Assembly (NCBI RefSeq): GCF_002335445.1
Contig: NZ_BDME01000002.1
Span: 1 to 64,000, forward strand
Length of the DNA stretch: 64,000 nt
Source: Lebetimonas natsushimae
Lineage (GTDB): Bacteria; Campylobacterota; Campylobacteria; Campylobacterales; Nautiliaceae
Direction of reading: 5' to 3'
In this document: piece after piece, positions 39,000-46,559 of the stretch
Position numbering within the stretch: the stretch's first letter is position 1
Layout of the letters: the number at the start of each line of letters is the position of its first letter
The notes under the pieces: generated by a model
The model's database searches: none
What the model was told of the DNA's origin: nothing
What the model saw: the letters and a program-made list of their open reading frames with translations, nothing else
Translations under genes and position numbers: made by a program

Positions 39000-40175
39000 A
39001 TGTTTAGAATCACACCTGTAAAAAACGGACTTTGCAGTATTGATGGTATTTATGCGGACGGAGTAAATGGAGGATTTAAAAAAGAGGGGTTTGATGTCGG
39101 ATTTATAAGAAGTGAAAAAGAAATGGATGTTGTTTATCTTTTTACCACAAATAAATTTCAGGCGGCACCTATTAAATATGTTTTAAGGGAAAATATTAAA
39201 AAAACAAATTTTGTTCTAGCAAATTCAAAAAATGCAAATGCCCTCACAGGAGAAGAGGGAATAAATGACATAAAAGAGATTTTAAATTATTTATCTCAAA
39301 AAACAAATGTGGTAAATCCTATAATGAGTTCAACCGGGGTAATCGGAGTTAGGATAGATAAAGAAAAAATAAAAAATGCTATTGATAAATTTGATTTTAA
39401 TGCCAAAAATTCAGAAAACTTTGCAAAAGCAATAATGACTACGGATTCTTTTCATAAAGAAATAGCTTTTGAAGTGGAAGGCAAATTTGGAAAATTTAAA
39501 ATTGCGGGTGTTGCAAAAGGTGCTGGGATGATAAATCCGGCAATGGCTACGATGCTTTGCTTTATTGTAACTGATGCCAATATTCCAGAAAATGAAATGA
39601 GAGAAATTTTAAAAGAAGTTAATGAGAATACATTTAATGCAATCAGTGTTGACGGGGACACTTCCACAAATGACAGCGTGTTTTTAATGACTACAAGAGA
39701 TGGTGGTTATGAAAAAGAGGCTTTTAAGCAGGCTCTAAATCATGTAATGCTTAAACTTGCAACAGATATTGTAAGAGACGGGGAGGGTGCAAATAAACTC
39801 GTAGCATTTGAAGTAAAAGGTGCTAAAAACAGAAATGAAGCCAAAATAGCTGCAAAAGCGCTTACCAATTCACTTCTTGTAAAAACAGCGATTTTCGGGG
39901 AAGACCCGAACTGGGGAAGAATTGCTTCAACAATTGGTGCAAGCGGAGTGGAATGTGATGAAAATGCTTTATCTATTAAAATAGGTGATGTTTTGGTTTA
40001 TGAGAGGGGTAAAATTTATTTTGACAAAGTCACAGAAGAAAAAGCCCATAATGTAATGAAAAAAGATTCTTTTAAAATAGAAGTTGATTTGGGAATGGGT
40101 GATGGTGAATTCAGGGCTTTTGGGTGTGATTTGAGTTATGATTATGTAAAAATCAATGCGGAATACAGAACTTAA
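39000..40175 (+). CDS. argJ: Bifunctional ornithine acetyltransferase/NAG synthase, ArgJ
   Basis: Recycles the acetyl group from N-acetylornithine to glutamate and may also make N-acetylglutamate from acetyl-CoA, in arginine synthesis. The precursor self-cleaves before the threonine in KGAGMINPAMATMLCF into alpha and beta chains; AGMI and NSKNANALTG are further family motifs, and EDPNWGRIASTIGASG marks the beta chain. Two adjacent ATGs occur; the second (39000) has better spacing from AAAGGA. The stop shares a TTAA with the convergent modB. Confidence 0.93.
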   Translation: MFRITPVKNGLCSIDGIYADGVNGGFKKEGFDVGFIRSEKEMDVVYLFTTNKFQAAPIKYVLRENIKKTNFVLANSKNANALTGEEGINDIKEILNYLSQKTNVVNPIMSSTGVIGVRIDKEKIKNAIDKFDFNAKNSENFAKAIMTTDSFHKEIAFEVEGKFGKFKIAGVAKGAGMINPAMATMLCFIVTDANIPENEMREILKEVNENTFNAISVDGDTSTNDSVFLMTTRDGGYEKEAFKQALNHVMLKLATDIVRDGEGANKLVAFEVKGAKNRNEAKIAAKALTNSLLVKTAIFGEDPNWGRIASTIGASGVECDENALSIKIGDVLVYERGKIYFDKVTEEKAHNVMKKDSFKIEVDLGMGDGEFRAFGCDLSYDYVKINAEYRT

Positions 40176-40185
40176 CGTTCTTTTT
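40167..40185 (+). terminator. Possible terminator over the argJ/modB junction
   Basis: AGAAC (40167-40171) pairs with GTTCT (40177-40181) across TTAAC and is followed by TTTT. The stem is only five base pairs and lies over the shared stop codons of argJ and modB, so support is modest. Confidence 0.4.
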
Positions 40186-40837
40186 CCAAAATTTTTAAAA
40201 TTATAAAGAATATTAATGAAATTATAAACATAATAATACTTAAATTAAAAGCGGTATTTAAATCTCCGTTAAATACACTTGTAAATATTTCAAGAGAAAT
40301 GGTGTTTGTTTTAAAAGGAATGTTTCCTCCAAGCATTAAAGAAATTCCTATTTCTGAAAAAATTCTAGTTATAGATAATATTATGGATACTAAAAAAGTT
40401 TTTTTTATTCCGGGAAGAATTACGAACATAAATGTATTTAATTTGCTTTTTCCGCTTATATAAGCCGCTTCTTTTACATTCACAGGATAGTTTTTTATAG
40501 CTGAAATTAGCGGTTTTGAATACCATGGGAGAGATGCAATAAAACCGGCTAAAACCAAGGAATAAAAATTAAAAATTAGATTAATATGCATTTTTGATAA
40601 TATCTGTCCCAAAGAACTGTTTTGTGAAAGAAAATATAAAAGTAAAAAACCCGTTACAATAGGAGGTAGGGCAAGAGGTAAATCCAATATAAAAGAGATA
40701 ATTTTGGCATAAATTGAATTGGATTCCGCCAAATAAAAGGATATAATATTTCCTGCAATAATAAGCAGTAACAAATCTGCTGCTAAAACTTTAAGGGATA
40801 AAATTATTGAAAAAACAGCTTCCTGATTTAAAAACAT
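40172..40837 (-). CDS. modB: Molybdate/tungstate ABC transporter permease, ModB-like
   Basis: A 221-residue inner-membrane permease with about five helices. FILDLPLALPPIVTGFLLLYFL is the classic ModB signature region, and the EAA-loop motif that contacts the ATPase reads VKEAAYISGKSKLNTFMFVILPG. It should import oxyanion delivered by the binding protein encoded just upstream (10-base overlap). No ModC ATPase gene adjoins, so the transporter needs an ATPase from elsewhere. An operator of ModE type upstream of modA supports the oxyanion assignment. Confidence 0.87.
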   Translation of the reverse strand: MFLNQEAVFSIILSLKVLAADLLLLIIAGNIISFYLAESNSIYAKIISFILDLPLALPPIVTGFLLLYFLSQNSSLGQILSKMHINLIFNFYSLVLAGFIASLPWYSKPLISAIKNYPVNVKEAAYISGKSKLNTFMFVILPGIKKTFLVSIILSITRIFSEIGISLMLGGNIPFKTNTISLEIFTSVFNGDLNTAFNLSIIMFIISLIFFIILKILEKER

Positions 40838-41484
40838 ATTCCCTTACTTTTTAAATATTTTTTTATTTTCTCAGATTTTAAAAAATGAATAAAATTATTG
40901 CAGGGCTTATTGTTTTTAATTTCGGCAAAGCCCAATATTATAGGGTTGTAATTATTTTTAATTTCTAAATACCTATATTTGTTTTTGAAAAAAATCGCCA
41001 TTGCTTTGTTAGCTACTGCACACTCAACAAGATTCATTTGTAAATAATTGATTCCCTGAGGCATCATAGATACAGTTAATATGTGTTTAGGATTAATTTT
41101 TGAATTGTTAAAAAATTCTTTTGCCCTTTCGCCGTAAATTGTCCCTTTTGGATTTGGAACTGCTAATTTTAAATTGTTTAATTTATTTATAATTATTTGT
41201 TTTTTACAGATTATTGTTAATCTGTCTTTTCCAATGGGTATAAAATTTTTAAAATTATTTTCTTTTAAAGTTTCTTTTTCTCCAAAAATCATGGCAATGT
41301 TTTTAAATTTAGCGTTGGCAATAAGTGTACCTAATGGTCCATATATTACATTTATTTTTTCTTTATGTATTGAATTGTATTGTTTTAATAAAGGTTTAAA
41401 GATTTCTTTATATCCGCCGGTAATTCCAATAATGCAGTTTGCAAAAATTTTTACTGAAATAATTAGTAAAATAATTTTTTTCAT
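40828..41484 (-). CDS. Periplasmic oxyanion-binding protein, ModA-like
   Basis: A 218-residue secreted binding protein with a signal peptide (MKKIILLIISVKIFANC) and a type II periplasmic fold: CIIGITGGYKEIFKPLL, INVIYGPLGTLIANAK, DRLTIICKK, LKLAVPNPKGTIYGERA and the hinge VECAVANKAMAIFF. It is divergent from the classical ModA and may prefer molybdate or tungstate; nothing here decides which. It is shorter than most ModA (about 250). It is transcribed with modB from a promoter overlapped by a ModE-like palindrome. Confidence 0.72.
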   Translation of the reverse strand: MKKIILLIISVKIFANCIIGITGGYKEIFKPLLKQYNSIHKEKINVIYGPLGTLIANAKFKNIAMIFGEKETLKENNFKNFIPIGKDRLTIICKKQIIINKLNNLKLAVPNPKGTIYGERAKEFFNNSKINPKHILTVSMMPQGINYLQMNLVECAVANKAMAIFFKNKYRYLEIKNNYNPIILGFAEIKNNKPCNNFIHFLKSEKIKKYLKSKGICF

Positions 41485-41497
41485 TTTATTCCTTATA

Positions 41498-41521
41498 CGT
41501 TATATAAAAAAATATATAACG
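41498..41521. promoter_or_regulatory. ModE-type operator upstream of modA
   Basis: Perfect nine-base inverted repeat, CGTTATATA (41498-41506) and TATATAACG (41513-41521), separated by six A. The arms match the binding consensus of the molybdate-responsive regulator ModE. It covers the predicted transcription start of modAB, a position expected to repress when molybdate or tungstate is plentiful. Confidence 0.85.
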
Positions 41522-41522
41522 A

Positions 41523-41551
41523 ATTGTACAATTTTTATTTTTTCTTGTCAA
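41523..41551 (-). promoter_or_regulatory. modAB promoter
   Basis: On the minus strand TTGACA (41551-41546) and TACAAT (41528-41523) are 17 bases apart, a near-perfect sigma70 promoter and unusually strong for this window. The ModE-like palindrome begins two bases downstream of the -10. Confidence 0.75.
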
Positions 41552-41566
41552 TTTTTTTAAATTATA

Positions 41567-41594
41567 TTGAAATTTAAAAATTTTTTGTTATAAT
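41567..41594 (+). promoter_or_regulatory. tRNA-Asn promoter
   Basis: TTGAAA at 41567-41572 and TATAAT at 41589-41594 with a 16-base spacer. The -10 ends 11 bases before the first base of the tRNA, as expected for a lone tRNA gene. Confidence 0.75.
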
Positions 41595-41605
41595 TTCAAC
41601 GTCAA

Positions 41606-41681
41606 TCCGGCGTAGCTCAGTCGGTAGAGCAGACGGCTGTTAACCGTCGGGTCAGAGGTTCGAGTCCTCTCGCCGGAGCCA
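41606..41681 (+). tRNA. tRNA-Asn (GTT)
   Basis: A 76-base cloverleaf. Acceptor arms TCCGGCG (41606-41612) and CGCCGGA (41671-41677) pair fully; the discriminator G and an encoded CCA end at 41681. The anticodon stem GACGG/CCGTC frames the loop CTGTTAA with anticodon GTT at 41639-41641. The T arm shows the standard GGTTCGAGTCC. It stands alone with its own promoter between modA and the lytic transglycosylase. Confidence 0.97.
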
Positions 41682-41844
41682 CCATGTAAATGTAAAATTA
41701 AAAATGGATAATGAGAAGATTAATTCTTTATTTATAATAAAGTGTCTGTCACTATAAAGCTGCAATATTTTTACTACAATATTTTTATTTTATATTTAGT
41801 TAGTGCCTATTTATCTTTTATTCTATAAATTTTCTAATTTTTAA

Positions 41845-41850
41845 TATAAT
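41845..41850 (+). promoter_or_regulatory. -10 element abutting the lytic transglycosylase start
   Basis: TATAAT ends only seven bases before the ATG at 41858, and there is no purine-rich ribosome site between. Transcription would begin at or within a base or two of the start codon, suggesting a leaderless message. Confidence 0.5.
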
Positions 41851-41857
41851 TTTATTT

Positions 41858-43006
41858 ATGAAAAAAATATTTTTAATTTTATTATTCCTTTTAACTGGAT
41901 GCAGTGTTGGTGATTATCAAAATATAGCTTCTATTGCAGTTTCCAAAAATCCAAAAACGGCATTAAAAAGTTATTTAATTAGAAAAAAAAATTATTATAT
42001 AACTCATCCAAATGCACTTGCAAAAGATATAAAAAATTTTATTTATCATTTTAATTTAGAAGTTAAAAAATTTACAAAAGCAATTTCAATTTGGCAAAAT
42101 CCTAAAAAACCTACAACAAAAAAATTAGTTAAATATTCAAGTCATTACAGGGCCAGGGCTATTATTGATTTTGACAGGGGATTTGTAAAAGTTGAAACGA
42201 TAGATAAAAATTATAAAAATGTTTTGAAAACGGCTCTTGTTAACACTATGCTTATGCCGGAAGACCCGAGAAGTGTTGATTTATTCAGTGATAAGATTGT
42301 TTTAAAAGGCAAACCTTTTTTAGCCGGGCAGGTTTATGATAATGAAGGAAAACTTGTTTTATATAAGTGGAGGGCAAACAGATATGCTGATTATCTTATA
42401 AAACATAAATTAAGGAATTATATTTACAGGGGACAGAGGATTTATAATGTCACTTTTCCTCTTGCGAAAAACAGTGAAATAGTAAGGGCTAAAAAATATT
42501 TGCCTTATGTAAAAGAATATTCTAAAAAGTACTATATTTCTAAAAGTTTAATTTTGGGAATTATTAAAACCGAGAGTGATTTTAACCCTTATGCAGTAAG
42601 TTATGTGCCGGCTTTTGGGCTTATGCAGATAGTCCCTACTACTGCGGGAGTGGAAGGTTATGAAAGGGCTTACGGATATAAACATATTCCAAGTAAGGAA
42701 TTTTTGTTTGTACCTAAAAACAATATCCATATAGGTTCCGCTTATTTGAATTTATTATATTATAGATATCTCTCTAAAATAAAAAATCCTGTGAGTCGAG
42801 AATATATGATGATAGCAGCATACAACAGCGGAATAGGGAATGTTTTAAGAGTTTTTAACATAAGAAGGGACAGGGCAATAGCTATCGTTAATTCTTTGAG
42901 CCCAAAAGAAGTTTATTACAGATTGGTTCACAGACTTCCTACAAGCGAAGGAAGGCGTTATCTTCCAAAAGTGCTTAAAAACAGAAACAGGTTTGTGTCT
43001 TTGTAA
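41858..43006 (+). CDS. mltC: Membrane-bound lytic murein transglycosylase (MltC-like lipoprotein)
   Basis: A 382-residue lipoprotein that cleaves peptidoglycan glycan strands from the periplasmic side of the membrane. The signal peptide ends in a lipobox (LLTGC, Cys at residue 15). An MltC-type N-terminal domain (about residues 60-200) is followed by the SLT domain: ILGIIKTESDFNPYAVSYVP with catalytic Glu, AFGLMQIVPTTAG, IGSAYLNLLYYRY and MMIAAYNSGIGNVLRVF. No normal ribosome site precedes the start, but the signal peptide confirms it. Confidence 0.9.
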   Translation: MKKIFLILLFLLTGCSVGDYQNIASIAVSKNPKTALKSYLIRKKNYYITHPNALAKDIKNFIYHFNLEVKKFTKAISIWQNPKKPTTKKLVKYSSHYRARAIIDFDRGFVKVETIDKNYKNVLKTALVNTMLMPEDPRSVDLFSDKIVLKGKPFLAGQVYDNEGKLVLYKWRANRYADYLIKHKLRNYIYRGQRIYNVTFPLAKNSEIVRAKKYLPYVKEYSKKYYISKSLILGIIKTESDFNPYAVSYVPAFGLMQIVPTTAGVEGYERAYGYKHIPSKEFLFVPKNNIHIGSAYLNLLYYRYLSKIKNPVSREYMMIAAYNSGIGNVLRVFNIRRDRAIAIVNSLSPKEVYYRLVHRLPTSEGRRYLPKVLKNRNRFVSL

Positions 43007-43414
43007 TATTAAAAAGGAATTTATATAGGAATTGAAATAACCAACTTAATATTTCTTGTAATATTTTATAACTAGTATTTTAGTTAGCTGTAATGGATGT
43101 TTGATTGATATTTGGGGTTTGAAATCATTTACTCTCCGAATCTTTCAAAAGAATTAGTTTATTGTGTTTTTTAGCGTTTTTTATTTTTTATCGGCTCTGC
43201 ATCTGAAATCGGATGATTTAAGAAGATATTTTTTGGTTATTTTGCTATTGTACTTTCTGGTGTTATCTTTTTATTGTAACAGTTTTTGTTTTTGTAGTAT
43301 TTTTTGATGTGAGATGTTTTTATTGCTGTATATAAAAAATTAGCTGAGGATATTGATGCTGAAATTTTTGAAATAGAAAATGAGTTGTGATATAATGAAA
43401 AAAAAGGATGAAAA
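43007..43414. other. Intergenic region with possible gene remnants
   Basis: A 408-base stretch without an intact gene. One frame has stop-free fragments, one ending at the TGA at 43387-43389 and reading ...AVYKKLAEDIDAEIF, which looks protein-like with acidic-basic alternation, and another around 43150-43290. They could be the remains of a lost gene, but no family is recognisable. A TATAAT at 43391-43396 near the right end probably drives the ElaB-like gene. Confidence 0.45.
43391..43396 (+). promoter_or_regulatory. -10 element before the ElaB-like gene
   Basis: TATAAT in a TTGTGATATAATG context, 18 bases before the ATG at 43415 and followed by an AAAAGGA ribosome site. Confidence 0.55.
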
Positions 43415-43669
43415 ATGGAAAAAATAAATCAGACTTTAAATAATCTTGAAAATGCGGTTAAAAACAGTGATGAACAAAAAGCTTCAGATATTTTAAATGA
43501 ACTTAAAAATAGTTTAAATTTAAAACTTGATAATGAAGAAGCAAAAGAAATAAAAGCAAAACTTGAGGAAATATTGGAAGAAACTAAAAAACAAGCACTT
43601 GAACACCCTCTGTTCGCAATAGCAGTGGCAGGTATTATAGGATTTTTACTTGGCAGACTTAGCAAATGA
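43415..43669 (+). CDS. ElaB/YqjD-type (DUF883) membrane-anchored protein
   Basis: An 84-residue protein with a charged helical body that may form a coiled coil (LNNLENAVKNSDEQKAS to ETKKQALE) and a single C-terminal membrane anchor HPLFAIAVAGIIGFLLGRLS ending in Lys. This is the layout of ElaB/YqjD/YgaM tail-anchored proteins, some of which bind ribosomes in stationary phase in E. coli. It overlaps the next gene by four bases; the pair resembles yqjD-yqjE of enteric bacteria. Confidence 0.75.
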   Translation: MEKINQTLNNLENAVKNSDEQKASDILNELKNSLNLKLDNEEAKEIKAKLEEILEETKKQALEHPLFAIAVAGIIGFLLGRLSK

Positions 43670-43974
43670 ATGATAAAAGAGGTAATATAATTATTTCGAT
43701 TTTAGAAGTTGTTTTGTTGTTAATAAGAAGTAATTTATTGTTTTCGTTTAAAGAAGAGATAAAAAAAGATACTTCTAAATATTTAAAGATTTTGTTTTTG
43801 GGGACAGTTGGGCTAATATTTTTTATTTTATTTTTAATTTTTATAAGTTTTGGGGTTTATGAATTCTTAAAACTTTATATGAAGAGTTATTATGCCTTTT
43901 TGATTATAGGAGGGATTTATTTTTTTATATTTTTATATTTTATTTTTATTATAAAAAAACACCTCAGAGGCTGA
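43666..43974 (+). CDS. YqjE-like (DUF1469) two-helix membrane protein
   Basis: A 102-residue protein with two hydrophobic helices (about residues 42-66 and 75-98) in a basic context, resembling YqjE/holin-superfamily III proteins that accompany YqjD. The start overlaps the ElaB-like stop. The final codons lie in the arm of a terminator hairpin and overlap the end of the convergent cysteine-synthase gene by 11 bases. Function unknown. Confidence 0.65.
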   Translation: MNDKRGNIIISILEVVLLLIRSNLLFSFKEEIKKDTSKYLKILFLGTVGLIFFILFLIFISFGVYEFLKLYMKSYYAFLIIGGIYFFIFLYFIFIIKKHLRG

Positions 43975-43985
43975 GGTATTTTTCT
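43961..43985. terminator. Bidirectional terminator within two overlapping genes
   Basis: ACCTCAG (43961-43967) pairs with CTGAGGT (43971-43977) over an AGG loop. T-runs follow on both strands (ATTTTT to the right; a run of seven T to the left), so it can stop both convergent transcripts. Both reading frames end inside the hairpin. Confidence 0.8.
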
Positions 43986-44782
43986 ATCCCGTCCGGTGCT
44001 ACTGTGACTATGTTTCCGTTCAGTTCTTTTGCAGCTAAAATATTTGCAGCTGTTGAAATACCTCCTGTTATTCCTAAATTCGGTAATTTTTTCATATATT
44101 CCACCGCTTGAATGCTGTCAATTAATATTACATCATCGATTAAACTTAAATCCACAATTTTTGGAATAAATCCGGCACCTATTCCCTGGATATTGTGTTT
44201 GTTTATAGGCAGGTTTTTATTTTTTAGTTTATTATAAATTACCGGGGTTTCTTTTGGTTCAACCGCAATAATTTTTACTCCTAAAGGTTTTAATACTTTT
44301 GCGATTCCCGTGATTGTTCCCCCGCTTCCAACACCGGCTACAAAATATTCGATTTTTTCAATCTGGTTTAAAATTTCAAATGCTGTTGAATATTCATGGG
44401 AAAGTGAATTTAGGGGGTTTTCGAATTGATTAGTATAATAAGCATTATGTTTTTTTATATATTCTTTGGCTTCATTTATGGCATCAGTTATATTTCCATC
44501 GGTTAAAATAAGATTTGCCCCATACATTCTAAGTAGTTTTTGCCTTTCTATTGAAAAGCTTTTTGGCATAAAAATTGTGGGTTTAATACCAAATTTTTTT
44601 GCATAAAAACTTAAAGCGATTCCTGTATTCCCGCTTGTAACTTCCACAATTTCACTAAAACCTTTTGAAAAAGCATCTTTTAGCATAAATAGGGCCGGCC
44701 TATCTTTAATACTTCCGGCCGGGTTTTTGTATTCGAGTTTGACTGAAATATTGTTTAGCTGAAAAATTGGTGTATTAAACAT
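43964..44782 (-). CDS. Cysteine synthase family protein (CysM/CysK-like)
   Basis: A 272-residue PLP enzyme of the O-acetylserine sulfhydrylase family. LEYKNPAGSIKDRPALFML holds the cofactor lysine, EVTSGNTGIALSFYAKK the substrate loop, AGVGSGGTITGIAKVLK the phosphate-binding loop, and ITGGISTAAN the serine that contacts PLP. It is about 20-30 residues shorter than typical CysM, mainly at the ends. NPAGSIKDR is more CysM-like than CysK. It overlaps the flippase-like gene by eight bases. Confidence 0.88.
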   Translation of the reverse strand: MFNTPIFQLNNISVKLEYKNPAGSIKDRPALFMLKDAFSKGFSEIVEVTSGNTGIALSFYAKKFGIKPTIFMPKSFSIERQKLLRMYGANLILTDGNITDAINEAKEYIKKHNAYYTNQFENPLNSLSHEYSTAFEILNQIEKIEYFVAGVGSGGTITGIAKVLKPLGVKIIAVEPKETPVIYNKLKNKNLPINKHNIQGIGAGFIPKIVDLSLIDDVILIDSIQAVEYMKKLPNLGITGGISTAANILAAKELNGNIVTVAPDGIEKYLSL

Positions 44783-45623
44783 GTTTGCTCCTAATAAATA
44801 AAATTCCTATACTTGATGATATTAAAGTTATAATAAAAAATAAAAATGCTGAGAGTATTCCGGCTTCAGCATTTATATTAAAATATTTGGCCGCATAAAG
44901 AAAAGTCAGCTCTCTTAGTCCAACTCCCCCGATAGATATTGGTATTACGCTGATAATTGATGAAATTAAAAATAAAATTCCGTAATCGATTAGATTTTCT
45001 TTTACATTAAACGCAAATAAAATTAAAATAAATGTAATTAACTGAAGTGACTGAATTATTAAAGAAAAAATAAATGTTTTAAAAAAACTTTTTTTAAATT
45101 CAAAAAATAAATATTTGTGAATAAAATATAAAACAAAAGGGGAAATAAGCAAAAGAGACGAAGCATAAACTAAAAAAACTTTAAAACTGCTGAAAAAAAC
45201 TAAAACGGAAATAATTACAAAGATGGCGAAAAGTCCGGAAAATCTGTCTATTAAAAGAGCTTTTATAATTTTTTTGTAACCAACTTCAAATTTTTTTTGA
45301 AATTTATATGCTTTATATGCATCTCCCCCGATTCCTCCAGGAAGCAGAATATTATAAAACATTCCGAGATAATAAAGCATCAGCTGGGTTTTAAAAGAGG
45401 GTGTCACCTTTATGTTTTTTAGATAATTATGGACTCTTAGGGCCGAAATTATCTGAGAGATATTAAAGGTGATAAATGCCAAAAATAAAAAAGAAGGATA
45501 AATTAATTTTATTTCTTTTAATTTATTAATATCGATTTTATTGATAATTATAAAAAAAGCTGAAAAAATAAAAAGAATTTTGATTAAAAGTTTTATCTTT
45601 TTTTTGAATTTTACATTTCCCAT
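44775..45623 (-). CDS. UPF0104/AglD-type flippase-like membrane protein
   Basis: A 282-residue polytopic protein of the lysylphosphatidylglycerol synthase transmembrane region family (UPF0104). It has about eight helices and the family motif YYLGMFYNILLPGGIGGDAYKAY split over residues 84-107, and LLIDRFSGLFAIF. ISVIPISIGGVGLRELTFLY is the second typical block. These proteins are thought to move or modify lipid-linked substrates. It follows a DPM1-like glycosyltransferase in the same operon, hinting at a shared lipid-sugar pathway. Confidence 0.82.
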   Translation of the reverse strand: MGNVKFKKKIKLLIKILFIFSAFFIIINKIDINKLKEIKLIYPSFLFLAFITFNISQIISALRVHNYLKNIKVTPSFKTQLMLYYLGMFYNILLPGGIGGDAYKAYKFQKKFEVGYKKIIKALLIDRFSGLFAIFVIISVLVFFSSFKVFLVYASSLLLISPFVLYFIHKYLFFEFKKSFFKTFIFSLIIQSLQLITFILILFAFNVKENLIDYGILFLISSIISVIPISIGGVGLRELTFLYAAKYFNINAEAGILSAFLFFIITLISSSIGILFIRSKHV

Positions 45624-45628
45624 TTCAA

Positions 45629-46558
45629 TTATCCGTTTTTAGTGACTATCTCTTTTATAATGTAAGGTTTTTTGTTTTGGGATTCATAATAAGTCCTAAT
45701 CATAATTTCTGCCAAAAATCCCGTGGTAATTAACTGAATACCTCCAATTATAAAAAGGGTGCCAAGTGTAAGAAGGGGTCTGTTGCCGATACTCTCTCCA
45801 AACAGTTTTAAAATAAAAAGATATAAATCAATCAAAGCTCCAAGACTAAACATTATAAATCCCACCGTTCCAAAAAAATGCATTGGTTTTTGTCCGAATC
45901 TCTGCATAAAAACAAGATACATCAAATCACTTATTACTTTAAAGATTCTGTTAAAACCGTATTTACTTTTTCCAAATTTTCTTTCATGGTGTTTTACAGG
46001 GACTTCCGTTATTTTAGCTCCGTATATTTTGGCAAGAATTGGTATAAATCTGTGAAGTTCACCGTATAATTGAAGATTTTTGGCAACGTCTTTTTTAAAC
46101 ACTTTCAAAGTGCATCCATAATCGGTAATGTGAACACCTGTAATTTTTCTTATTATTTTATTTGCAATTTTGCTTAAAAATTTTCTTACGGGCTCGTCCT
46201 GTCTTTTTGCCCTGATGCCTGCAACCACATCATAACCTTCGTTTAATTTTTCTATCATCATTGGAATATCGCTTGGATCGTTTTGCAAATCTCCGTCGAT
46301 TGTTACAATAATGTCTCCCTGGGCAACTTCAATGCCGGCAGCCATGGCAGAAGTTTGTCCGTAATTTCTATTTAAAATTATAAGTTTTGTTTTATCATTC
46401 ATATATTTTTTTATTTCTTCAACTGTATTGTCAGTGCTTCCGTCATCTACTAAAATAAGTTCATAATCAAAATTTTTAAGCGCTTTTTCCACTTCTTCTA
46501 TTAAATATTTTATATTGTCTTCTTCATTCATTAATGGAACTACTACAGAAATTTTCAT
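45629..46558 (-). CDS. DPM1/GtrB-type family-2 glycosyltransferase
   Basis: Transfers a sugar from a nucleotide donor to polyprenyl phosphate at the inner membrane. The cytoplasmic GT2 domain shows ISVVVPLMNEEDNI, LILVDDGSTDNT, VTIDGDLQNDPSDIP (catalytic metal site) and VKHHERKFGKSKYG; two C-terminal helices (about 225-250 and 265-290) anchor it. The start MKISVVVP at 46558 is chosen because AAGGA lies five bases upstream, immediately after the flavoprotein stop. It is a GtrB/ArnC-like enzyme; the sugar is unknown. Confidence 0.88.
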   Translation of the reverse strand: MKISVVVPLMNEEDNIKYLIEEVEKALKNFDYELILVDDGSTDNTVEEIKKYMNDKTKLIILNRNYGQTSAMAAGIEVAQGDIIVTIDGDLQNDPSDIPMMIEKLNEGYDVVAGIRAKRQDEPVRKFLSKIANKIIRKITGVHITDYGCTLKVFKKDVAKNLQLYGELHRFIPILAKIYGAKITEVPVKHHERKFGKSKYGFNRIFKVISDLMYLVFMQRFGQKPMHFFGTVGFIMFSLGALIDLYLFILKLFGESIGNRPLLTLGTLFIIGGIQLITTGFLAEIMIRTYYESQNKKPYIIKEIVTKNG

Positions 46559-46559
46559 T

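Noticed and set aside
41726-41742. CTTTATT/AATAAAG hairpin after tRNA-Asn
   Set aside because: Seven A/T-rich pairs with a three-base loop and no T-run; too weak for a terminator, and no sign of an integration site at the tRNA end.
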